Shown here one piece after another: positions 7,862 to 15,581 of a stretch of DNA of 15,866 bases; position 1 is the first letter of the stretch; each line of letters begins with the position of its first letter. Made by a program: the position numbers and the translations under genes. This stretch comes from an uncultured bacterium. GTDB lineage: Bacteria > Bacillota > Clostridia > Oscillospirales > Oscillospiraceae. The notes below the pieces were generated by a model. The model searched no databases. It saw only the letters and a list, made by a program, of their open reading frames with translations, and was not told where the DNA came from. The stretch covers positions 1 to 15,866 of the forward strand of contig CAJMLC010000026.1 of assembly GCA_905214155.1 (NCBI GenBank). The letters run 5' to 3'.

Positions 7862-10800
7862 TTATTTTTCTTTTGCGCGCTTCGCGGCCAAGAACCACTT
7901 GACCAGACCGAAGATCAGCGCGGCTGCGCCCAGAGTTCCGGCGATCAGCCAGACGATCGTCCAGTCGAAGCCCCTGTTTTCATCCTCCGGCTTCGGCTCG
8001 CCGGGCTCGGTCGGCTCTTCGGAGGGCGTCTGTCCATCGAGCAGCGCCTGATAGGCTGCGACGGCCGCGTCCAGCGCCGCCTTGTCCTCTGCGGGCAGAA
8101 GCGCCTTCTGCGCATCGGTCAGCGCATTGAATGCGTCGAGCGCCGCTTCGATCGCGTTCTTGCGTTCGAGCGTCACCTCGCCGATGGCGTGGATCAGGTC
8201 GGAAACCGCCTTGACCGCCTCGTCATCCGTTTCGGCAGGCTCTGTCGGCTTGCCGGATTCCGAAGCGCCGGGTTCCGTCGGTTTGGTATCCTCCGGCTTC
8301 TGCGGCTGCGAGGGTTCCGTCGGCTTTTCGACCTCGGCGGTGCGGTAGTATTCCTCCGCAGCCTTCAGCTCCTCCAACCGGGTGACATACTGCTTCTGTG
8401 CATCGGTCAGCGCGTCATAGCGCTCCCGCGCGCGGCGCAGATTCCGGTTCAGCTCCGCGAGGGATTCCTCCGTCGGTTTCTCCGAAAGCGTGCCGATCTG
8501 CTCAATGAGAAGGTCGGCAACCTGCGCGCAGTAGCGGTCCATGACCTTCTGCGTGTCCTCCTGCGAGGTGCAGGCGCCAAGCTCCGCGGCGGCGGCATCT
8601 GCCAGCGCGCCGATGCGGTCGCCCAGCGCAGGATATTTTACCTGATCCTTTGCGCGCTGCGCCTTCAGATCGTCCGCCGCCTTGCGGTAATCCGCAAGCA
8701 GCTTCTCCGCAGCTTCCAGCGCCGCCGTCTTTTCTTCCGGGACGAGCGCCTTCTGTTCCTCGGTCAGCGCGTCATAGGCGGCGCGCGCCGTCTTGAGCGC
8801 ATTCTCCTTCACCTCGGCCATGGTCGTTTCGCCGGAGGTAAAAGCAAGATCGTCGATCAGCGCGCCCGCGATGTTCGCGCAGTAGCGGCCCAGCGCCAGA
8901 ACCGCGCCGTCCTTGTCCGTGCAGGCCAGCAGCTCGGTCTTTGCCGCCTCGGCCAGCGTCTGCACGGCTTCGGCGATCTGCGGGTAGGAGGCAGCGTCCT
9001 CCGCCGCCCATGCTTCGACCGTTTCCGCGGCCTTGCGGTAGACGGCAAGGAGTTCCTCCGCCGCCTCTAGCGTCTGTTCACTGTTTTCCTCCAGCAGCGC
9101 CTTCTGCGTCTCGGTCAGACCGTTCAGCGCCCTGCGTGTGCGTTCGAGCTTTTCCGCAGCCTGGTCCAGCTCGCCCATGGTGGTCGTCCCGGCGGCGAAG
9201 CCGACATCCGCCAGCAGCATCCGGACGACATCCGCGCAGTAGCCGTCGAGAACGGGCGCAAGCTCTTCCTGCCTGGTGCAATTGCCCAGCCTCTCCTGCG
9301 CCTGCGCGCTCAGCCCGGCGAGCTTTTCCTCAAGGTCGGGGTAGGCTGCCTTGTCCTCGGAGGCCCACTGCTTGAGCAGATCAAGATCCTTTGCATAGAG
9401 CGCGGCCAGCGCCTGAATGTCCGTGAGCTTCGCGTAGTCCTGCACCAGCGCCTGCTGTGCCTCGGTCAGTGCGGCGTAGGCCGCTTCGATCTCCTCCGCC
9501 TTGCCCGCAAGCTCCTTCATGGGCGCGCCCTGTGCGGCAGCGACCAGAAGATCGACGACGTGCGCGGCAAAGCCGTCCACGACCGTCTCCGCCTGCGCGG
9601 CGTTTGCGCTCTTGGTAATGGCATCGCAGTCGGACGTATAGCGTTCGGTCAGCCCGGCCTCGATCGCGGGATAGGCCGTCTTTGCCGCCTCATAGGCCGC
9701 GGTCAGCTTCCGGAGCACGGCAGCGCGCGCCTCGTCCAGCAGCTTCTCCGGGTTCATGGCCTCCAGCGCCGCATGGTAAGCGTCCACGATGCTCTGCGCG
9801 TCCGCCGCCGTGCGGATGGTCTCCGCCGTCTGACCGAGCATTGCTTCCAGCGCCGTGCGCTGCGCGGCGGAGATCAGGGATTCTACATTCGTATGGTAAT
9901 ATTCGTTCAGATAGGCGATCACCGCTTCGCGGTTGTTCTCCAGCAGAAGCTGCCACGGGAAGATGGGATAACCGCCGTTGAGATCGGCAATGCTCTCGAT
10001 CAGGCCGTCGAAGATGTCCGCCGTCAGCATATCCACGGCGTAGATGCGGTCGCCCTGGCTGCTCTTCCAGCCCAGCGCCGCACGCGCCGTCCCGGAGAGG
10101 ACATAGAGGTTGTCGCAGTATCTGCCGTCAATGGGGAAGCCGGCGAGCGTGCCGATGTGGTCGACCTTCGTGCCGGTGTCCAGAACGCCCGCGTTGTAGC
10201 AGTTTTTCACAACGAGCTTCTTGTTGCCGGTGGAGGTGGTCTTGCCGTAGCTGCCGCTCTCGCCGCCGAGGATGCCGCCGGCGATGATGCCGCCGGAGAT
10301 CACGCCGGTGTTATAGCAGGTGTCGATGAGGAGGCTGCCGCCGCCCATTCCGTCCGCGACGCCCACGATGCCGCCGATGCCGCCGGCAGGCCATTCGCCC
10401 GTACCGATGACAAAATTCACGTCGTTGGAGATGTGGCCGGTGTTCAGGCACTCGTGCAGTCTGGTTTCGTCATCACCGCTGGCATAGATGCGGCCCGCGA
10501 TGCCGCCGACGCCGGAGGCCTTGTTGACCGTGACGTCGCCGGAGTTCACGCAGCGCTCCAGTGTTGTATACTTGACAAGGCCGATAAAGCCGCCGAGTGC
10601 GCCGCCGCTGTAGCTGCTGTAGCCACGGCCAAGGTAGCCGCTGCCGGTGTACTGGCAGGTGATGCTTCCCTCAAAGCGGCAGTCGGTGAAGGAGGTCGCA
10701 CTGGCCACGCCGGTAAAGCCGCCAAGATTGGCGTTGCTGTTGGTCAGGCCGGTGATGGTGATCTTCACGTCGGAAACGCAGTTTTCAAATTCGCCGGCGG

Positions 10801-13800
10801 AAACTTCCGCGGCCACACCGCCCACGGAAACCTTGCCGACATCCGCGAGCGCGATCTCGCCTCTGACGGTCAGGTTGGAAACCTTCGTGCCACCGTAGGC
10901 AAGGCCGATCAGGCCGGCATAGCCGGAGCCTGCCTTGCTGATGTACAGGCCGGAAACGGTGTGGCCCTGTCCGTCGAGGCTGCCGCGATAGGCGCGGCCG
11001 CTCGCCTGTCCGATGGGCGTCCACTCGCAGTAGCCGAGGTCGATGTTCGCGGTCAGGACCGCCTTGGCGGAGGCCGAAACGGTGTTGTCGTTGATGCTCT
11101 TTGCGAGCCAGGCAAGCTCTGCCGGCGTACCGATCTGATAAACGCCGTCCTTCTGCTCAGGCTGGGTAACCGTTTCGCCGTCCCATGCGTCCGCGTTGCG
11201 CGCGGAGGCAAGGAGGTTCGTTAGCTCCCGCTGCGCGGCCTCATAGACGTCCTCCAGCTTCTGCGCGGCGGACTGCCGCAGCGCTTCCAGCTCGGCATAA
11301 GAGGTGATCTCATCCAGCGCGGGCGTCGCTGCCGTGTGCAGGTCGGACTTGCTCTCGTCCAGCACCGCCTGAATGGCCTTCTGCCACCGCTCGGCAAGCG
11401 CGGTCAGGTCGCCCGCCTGCCCGGTCAGGGCGTCTGCGTACTTCTTTTCCAGTGCGGCCAGCTCGTCGAGGATCTCCTGCCGCGCGAGCTTCAGCGCATC
11501 CTGCGCCGCCTGATCCGGATCCGGCGCGGTGTCACCCTCGGCAAAGCCCTTGACCAGCTCGGTCAGCACCTTGCGCGCTTCGGCATAGAGACGCTCGACC
11601 TCTTCGACCGTCTTTGCGCCATCCAGCTTCAGCCTCCAGCCCTCGTAGGCGTGCAGGAGCGCCGCCGCATCCTCCTGAGAATACTTCTTTCCGTAGATAA
11701 ATTCGTTGTAAAGGCCATTCGCCGCCTTGGTGGGGTAGGTCTCGACCTCCTTGAGCTTGCCGTCGATGTTCTCGCTGCCCAGATAGGTCTGGCGGACGTC
11801 CGTCACGTCGGAGAGCTTCTTCGCCGCATCCAGCGCGGCGTCGGCTTCGGCCAGAAGCCCGTCGATCGTCTTTTTATTCTCGGCATCGTAGAGATTGCCG
11901 TCCACGAAGGCGTGCATCTCCTCGCGCAGCGCGGCCTTGGCGGCCGCCAGCTCCGTGGGAACCTCGGCGAGGGTCTTTTCCGCTTCTTCCAGCGCGGCGT
12001 CGATCTCCTCGGCGGTGGTGCACAGCTCGACCTTGCGGACGCACTGCATGACGGTGTCATTGTAGAGCTTGGTCTGCGTTCCGTAGATCTTGTAGTTTTC
12101 GTCGCGGTCGCTGACGTGGATCAGTTTGCCCAGAAGGGTACGCGTTGCGGTGAGCTTCTCCCACATACCGCCCTTGACATTGACCGTCGGGGTGATCTCG
12201 CCCACGCGCATGGTGTCGGTGCCGTTCGTGCCGGTCGCCGCGGCATAGCCCCAGAGGGTGTTGTCCGCACTGCTGCTCTGGGCGTGCCGCACGTCGCCCG
12301 CGCGCCAGTTGCCGACAAGCGCACCGGTCATCGGCGCAGTCGCGGAATACTCATAGGCGGCGTTATACTGGTTGCGGTTGGTCTCGCCGTAGATCGTGCC
12401 CGCGTTGTAGGCGTATTGCAGGCAGAACGTGGTCTTCTCGTCGGCGTAGCCGACGATGCCGCCGGTGCCGTGGGTATCGGGATTAGACGCCGACGCGCCA
12501 TACACATCGCCGTAGTTGGTCACATAGTCAAGCTGCGCATTGCTGTCCTGAATGACATAGCCGAGAATACCGCCGACCCTGAGTTCGCCGCGCACCTCCG
12601 CGTAGTTGACGCTTTCGCGCACCTTGGCGATGCCGGAGATCAGGCCGACGATGCCGCCCATACTGCTGCCTCTGCCGCCAAGATAACTCAGCTCGTAGCC
12701 GCGCAGCCGCATATGGTTCTCGCAGTAGCGGATCAGGCAGCCATCGCTGGGCTCACTGGCCCCGGCTGCGCCGGCGATGCCGCCGATGGAATTGACCATA
12801 TTGCCGCTGTATTTGCTGTCATCCGTCGTCAGGAAAAGGCCGTAGGTGCGGCAGTTTTCGATGGAGCCGCCGGTCATGCAGCCCGCAATGCCGCCGATGG
12901 CGGAAATGCCCTTCCAGCTGCCGAGGAAAGCAGAAACCTCGCAGTTGTAGATCTCGCCCGCGTTGGAACCCGCGATGAGGCCGGAGCCGACAGACTGCAC
13001 GGCGCGGATGCGTCCGGCAGCCTTCACGTTTTTCACCGTGCCATAGTCGCTGCGGTTGGAATAGTTCCGGCCGATATAGCCGAACAGACCTTGAATGGTG
13101 TTGCTTTCGTCGGTGCTCCAGATGCCGTGGATGATATGGTTCTGGCCGTCGAAGGTGCCCATGTAGGGCTTATTCTTCGTGCCGATGGAGGTCCACTCCT
13201 GACGGTTCAGGTCGATGTCCGCCGTCAGCACGGCGCAGGCCGAAGCGCTGCCGCCGTTGACCTTTTCGGCAAACCATGCCAGCTCCGCGCCCGTGCCGAT
13301 CCGGTAGGGGTCGGCCTTCGTGCCGCTGCCCGCGGGCCGGGTCTTCGTCGTGCCGTCCCACTTGTCCGCCACGCCGGAGTCGATCTTCGGCACGGTGTAC
13401 TTCTCGCGCACGGCAAGGAGCTTGGCATTCCACTCCGCCTTGGCCGCGTCCAGCGCTGCCTGCGTGCGAGTGGCTTCCAGCGCGGCAAGGCCGTCTGCCA
13501 GCGTCTGCTCCAGTGTCTTTGCCATCGTTTCCAGCTGCTCAGAGGCTTCCCTCGTCCCCGGCAGCTCATGCCAGACGGCCGAGAGCATCCCGCGGTCGGT
13601 GTCGAGCGCGTAGAGCTGCTTTGTGTAGGTCGTGTAGATCTCCTGCTGCGCCGTAAGCTTTTTGCCCGCAAATTCCTTCTCGGCTCTGATGGTAAGTACC
13701 CCAGCCATGTTCTTTAGCGCGGTGTCGGCGATTCCGGTCAGCAGCGCCGCCTGACGCTCGCCGTCGGCGGTGATCGCCTCCGGTTCCATGCTCTCCCAGC

Positions 13801-15196
13801 CCTCCGGCTCGACAAAGCCGACTTTCAGCTCCTTCTTGGCGGTATTATAGTACGCCGTCAGAAACTCCCAGTTCTCGTCGCTGTAGTGGTAGTAGCCGTT
13901 CTGATAGTCGCTGCCATAGTCACGATTCTGGCGGTAGGTATAGGTGTTGTAGCCGACATATTTCGTGCCGTCGATGGTCTTGCCGTTGTCCAGCGCGTCC
14001 AGTGCGGCAGCCCTTGCTTCGTCAAAGGCTTTTTGGGCCGAAACCAGCGCCTTTTCCTGTGGCGTATCCTGGGAAGCCGGCTTTTCCAGTTCCCATGCCA
14101 GTACCGGCCAGCCGTCGCCCATTTCGCCAGAGACCGTGTAGTAGGAGTCATCCCCGTTCAGATACGCCACGGCATCCTCGACGCTGTTGGAATAGTCCCA
14201 CGCGCGGAAGATCTGCTGACCATCGCCGCACTCATTGGGAATCAGACTGTTTTCTCCCTCGATTGCGTCGGAGTAGGTCATGTTGTGCGCCAGATCGCTG
14301 CCGATCTCAGAAGCACTGCCGAAGAAATCACCCGCAGCATAGTCGGAGGTAATCGCGGCGGTGCGCTGGGCCCATTGGGGATTCAGGTAATCGTTATCAT
14401 CCGTGGAGGCAGAAGTATAACAACCGACGATTGTGGGCGTACCAGAGCTAAGGCCGATCAGGCCGCCTGCGTAACCGACGCCGTCCCCGGACGCATGAAT
14501 GGCGGCAGAGTTGTAGCAATATTCCAGCATGATATCAAAGTCTGCCCAGCCAACAATACCGCCGTAGCCGTTTGTATTTTCTTCATAGGTGCCGGTGATC
14601 TCGCCGTGGTTGGCGCAGGCAATGATCTCGTTGTCCGTATCGTAGACATAGCCCACAATGCCGCCCACGCCATTGGAGGCATCGCCAATGGAAAACGCCA
14701 CATTGGAGCTGCAGTTTTCGATCCGGTTCCTTCTGCCAATCGCAGCCGCAATGCCGCCATAGCAGAGGTACAAGTCTCCGCTGTCCTCCTCGGCCGTGAC
14801 CTTTCCCTCCACACGGACATTTTTGACGGTTGCCCGTTCCAGCGTATCAAAAAGGCCCACATAGCTATGCGTCCAATCGGCATTGACGGTGATGTCCAGC
14901 GTCACGGTATATCCGTGACCATCAAAAGTGCCGCTGTACGGCTTATCCTTAAGGCCGCCGATGGCAGCCCAGTCATACCCCGTCAGGTCGATGCTGCTCA
15001 GAAGCTCGCCGCAGATGGAGGTGTTCCCCTCGTCAACCAGCGCGCCAAAGGCCATCAGGTCTTCGGCATCTCTGATCTGGTAAGGGATGTCCTTGGTTCC
15101 CTCGCCCTCGAGCGTGCCGCCCGTGGCTAAGGCCGTCGCCGGGAGCGTGCCGAGAATCAGCACAAGCGTAAGAAGCAGCGCAATTCCTCTTTTCAT
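7862..15196 (-). CDS. giant GLUG-repeat surface protein (2444 aa), first gene of the B12-riboswitch operon
   Basis: The start is ATG at 15196, preceded by GAGGTGA at a good distance. Residues 1-25 are a signal peptide (KRG, hydrophobic core, ATALA). Three GLUG-type beta-helix cassettes follow, at about 30-370, 610-1005 and 1336-1755. Each opens with a conserved module (PYxI..AxxLxxF/WxA, then a TADIDL-like strand, W-IG and GTFDG/GSLDG) and carries repeated GGIVG/GGIAG turns. Helical, charged spacers occupy 380-605 and 1045-1335. Residues 1790-2285 are ~117-residue helical tandem repeats with a conserved cysteine pair, and a further short repeat lies near 2330-2385. A Pro/Thr/Glu-rich linker (2289-2325, 2389-2407) leads to one membrane helix (about 2411-2436) and a Lys/Arg tail. 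There is no LPxTG motif, so it is probably tethered by the C-terminal helix. Enzymatic function is not evident; a scaffold, adhesin or receptor role is inferred. Its place directly behind a cobalamin riboswitch suggests a corrinoid-linked job. Confidence 0.93.
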   Translation of the reverse strand: MKRGIALLLTLVLILGTLPATALATGGTLEGEGTKDIPYQIRDAEDLMAFGALVDEGNTSICGELLSSIDLTGYDWAAIGGLKDKPYSGTFDGHGYTVTLDITVNADWTHSYVGLFDTLERATVKNVRVEGKVTAEEDSGDLYLCYGGIAAAIGRRNRIENCSSNVAFSIGDASNGVGGIVGYVYDTDNEIIACANHGEITGTYEENTNGYGGIVGWADFDIMLEYCYNSAAIHASGDGVGYAGGLIGLSSGTPTIVGCYTSASTDDNDYLNPQWAQRTAAITSDYAAGDFFGSASEIGSDLAHNMTYSDAIEGENSLIPNECGDGQQIFRAWDYSNSVEDAVAYLNGDDSYYTVSGEMGDGWPVLAWELEKPASQDTPQEKALVSAQKAFDEARAAALDALDNGKTIDGTKYVGYNTYTYRQNRDYGSDYQNGYYHYSDENWEFLTAYYNTAKKELKVGFVEPEGWESMEPEAITADGERQAALLTGIADTALKNMAGVLTIRAEKEFAGKKLTAQQEIYTTYTKQLYALDTDRGMLSAVWHELPGTREASEQLETMAKTLEQTLADGLAALEATRTQAALDAAKAEWNAKLLAVREKYTVPKIDSGVADKWDGTTKTRPAGSGTKADPYRIGTGAELAWFAEKVNGGSASACAVLTADIDLNRQEWTSIGTKNKPYMGTFDGQNHIIHGIWSTDESNTIQGLFGYIGRNYSNRSDYGTVKNVKAAGRIRAVQSVGSGLIAGSNAGEIYNCEVSAFLGSWKGISAIGGIAGCMTGGSIENCRTYGLFLTTDDSKYSGNMVNSIGGIAGAAGASEPSDGCLIRYCENHMRLRGYELSYLGGRGSSMGGIVGLISGIAKVRESVNYAEVRGELRVGGILGYVIQDSNAQLDYVTNYGDVYGASASNPDTHGTGGIVGYADEKTTFCLQYAYNAGTIYGETNRNQYNAAYEYSATAPMTGALVGNWRAGDVRHAQSSSADNTLWGYAAATGTNGTDTMRVGEITPTVNVKGGMWEKLTATRTLLGKLIHVSDRDENYKIYGTQTKLYNDTVMQCVRKVELCTTAEEIDAALEEAEKTLAEVPTELAAAKAALREEMHAFVDGNLYDAENKKTIDGLLAEADAALDAAKKLSDVTDVRQTYLGSENIDGKLKEVETYPTKAANGLYNEFIYGKKYSQEDAAALLHAYEGWRLKLDGAKTVEEVERLYAEARKVLTELVKGFAEGDTAPDPDQAAQDALKLARQEILDELAALEKKYADALTGQAGDLTALAERWQKAIQAVLDESKSDLHTAATPALDEITSYAELEALRQSAAQKLEDVYEAAQRELTNLLASARNADAWDGETVTQPEQKDGVYQIGTPAELAWLAKSINDNTVSASAKAVLTANIDLGYCEWTPIGQASGRAYRGSLDGQGHTVSGLYISKAGSGYAGLIGLAYGGTKVSNLTVRGEIALADVGKVSVGGVAAEVSAGEFENCVSDVKITITGLTNSNANLGGFTGVASATSFTDCRFEGSITCQYTGSGYLGRGYSSYSGGALGGFIGLVKYTTLERCVNSGDVTVNKASGVGGIAGRIYASGDDETRLHECLNTGHISNDVNFVIGTGEWPAGGIGGIVGVADGMGGGSLLIDTCYNTGVISGGIIAGGILGGESGSYGKTTSTGNKKLVVKNCYNAGVLDTGTKVDHIGTLAGFPIDGRYCDNLYVLSGTARAALGWKSSQGDRIYAVDMLTADIFDGLIESIADLNGGYPIFPWQLLLENNREAVIAYLNEYYHTNVESLISAAQRTALEAMLGQTAETIRTAADAQSIVDAYHAALEAMNPEKLLDEARAAVLRKLTAAYEAAKTAYPAIEAGLTERYTSDCDAITKSANAAQAETVVDGFAAHVVDLLVAAAQGAPMKELAGKAEEIEAAYAALTEAQQALVQDYAKLTDIQALAALYAKDLDLLKQWASEDKAAYPDLEEKLAGLSAQAQERLGNCTRQEELAPVLDGYCADVVRMLLADVGFAAGTTTMGELDQAAEKLERTRRALNGLTETQKALLEENSEQTLEAAEELLAVYRKAAETVEAWAAEDAASYPQIAEAVQTLAEAAKTELLACTDKDGAVLALGRYCANIAGALIDDLAFTSGETTMAEVKENALKTARAAYDALTEEQKALVPEEKTAALEAAEKLLADYRKAADDLKAQRAKDQVKYPALGDRIGALADAAAAELGACTSQEDTQKVMDRYCAQVADLLIEQIGTLSEKPTEESLAELNRNLRRARERYDALTDAQKQYVTRLEELKAAEEYYRTAEVEKPTEPSQPQKPEDTKPTEPGASESGKPTEPAETDDEAVKAVSDLIHAIGEVTLERKNAIEAALDAFNALTDAQKALLPAEDKAALDAAVAAYQALLDGQTPSEEPTEPGEPKPEDENRGFDWTIVWLIAGTLGAAALIFGLVKWFLAAKRAKEK
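8032..9830 (-). repeat. ~117-residue tandem protein repeats inside the giant surface protein
   Basis: Within the coding sequence (residues ~1790-2388) a helical unit recurs, marked by LTEAQQALV (residue 1910), LTETQKALL (2027), LTEEQKALV (2144), LTDAQKQYV (2263) and LTDAQKALL (2359). The first spacings are 117, 117 and 119 residues; the last is 96. Each full unit also carries a [Y]P[AQD][IL] helix start and, in three units, a C-x13-C pair with the second Cys in YCA (C1973/C1987, C2092/C2106, C2209/C2223). The first unit is degenerate (C1857, no second Cys). Confidence 0.8.
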
Positions 15197-15271
15197 GATG
15201 ATTCACCTCATATTTTATGCTATATAACAAGGGGCAGGCGCCCCGCTGACAAGTAAGACGGCTCCCGATAC

Positions 15272-15305
15272 GAAAAAACTCCGCACGACACCCAGCCGTG
15301 CGGAG
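15272..15305 (-). terminator. rho-independent terminator of the cobalamin riboswitch
   Basis: The minus strand has CTCCGCAC, an 11-base loop region, GTGCGGAG and then TTTTTT followed by CG: a perfect 8-bp GC-rich stem plus U-run. It sits between the aptamer and the first gene, about 75 bases before its ATG, so read-through is required for expression of the operon. Confidence 0.93.
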
Positions 15306-15313
15306 TTGCTCCG
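15301..15313 (-). promoter_or_regulatory. antiterminator hairpin competing with the riboswitch terminator
   Basis: The minus strand reads CGGAGCAACTCCG, a 5-bp perfect hairpin with a 3-base loop. Its 3' arm (CTCCG) is also the first half of the terminator's 5' arm (CTCCGCAC), so the two structures cannot form together. That is the classic on/off switch of an attenuating expression platform. Which state the bound ligand favours is inferred from the family (usually OFF). Confidence 0.6.
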
Positions 15314-15319
15314 TTTCAT

Positions 15320-15465
15320 AAAATCGCAGCTTCCCGGTATGGGCAGGAACCGACGCGCGACCCGACGTATCTGACTTATCCGGTTTTCCCGGCATCACAG
15401 TGACCCGCTCGCGGGGCTTCTCACCCCATTCCGTCTCCGGCGAAAGCCGGAAAGCAGCGCGTTTT
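15320..15465 (-). ncRNA. cobalamin riboswitch aptamer
   Basis: On the minus strand the leader carries the conserved cobalamin-riboswitch core in order: a GGGGTGAGAAGCCCC hairpin, then GCGAGCGGGTCACTGTGA (the conserved CACTGTGA segment), a GCCGG/CCGG arm, and ATAAGTCAGATAC, the B12-box equivalent. The element is closed by a P1-like pairing between AAAACGC..GCTTTCC (15465-15449) and GGGAAGC..GCGATTTT (15335-15320). These riboswitches normally repress downstream expression when adenosyl- or other cobalamins bind. A terminator follows directly, so control is probably transcriptional. The subclass (adenosyl versus methyl/aquo preference) cannot be decided by eye. Confidence 0.92.
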
Positions 15466-15491
15466 ATATATTTCATCAAATAATTAAACCA

Positions 15492-15520
15492 ATTATACCA
15501 GCTTCTGCAAATAAATGCAA
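15492..15520 (-). promoter_or_regulatory. sigma-A-type promoter of the B12-regulated operon
   Basis: The minus strand shows TTGCAT (15520-15515), a 17-base spacer and a perfect TATAAT (15497-15492), within a locally AT-rich stretch. The -35 box is only a partial match to TTGACA. Transcription would start around 15485, about 20 bases before the riboswitch P1 stem, which is the expected geometry for a leader-controlled operon. Confidence 0.75.
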
Positions 15521-15562
15521 GACAGTTTTCCATCTTTTTCCTGTTCTTCTGCAAACTCTTTC

Positions 15563-15580
15563 AAAACCCGCGCGGGCTTC
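15563..15580 (-). terminator. possible weak terminator of the hydrolase gene
   Basis: Immediately after the hydrolase stop the minus strand reads AAGCCCGCGCGGGTTTTG: a short GC-rich self-complementary stem followed by only four T. The stem is short with a very tight loop, so this is a weak candidate. Its position between a stop codon and the next promoter is the main argument for it. Confidence 0.35.
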
Positions 15581-15581
15581 C

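Noticed and set aside
7862..8000. LPxTG sortase anchor on the giant protein
   Set aside because: The linker-helix-basic tail layout is similar, but no LPxTG or close variant precedes the helix.
8250..9830. CRISPR-like or DNA-level tandem array
   Set aside because: The periodicity is at the protein level (~351 bases, diverged nucleotides, in frame), with no short identical direct repeats and spacers.
15033..15554. Minus-strand open frame running across the riboswitch into the giant gene
   Set aside because: It overlaps the promoter, aptamer and terminator and the well-supported signal peptide in another frame; no domain is visible.
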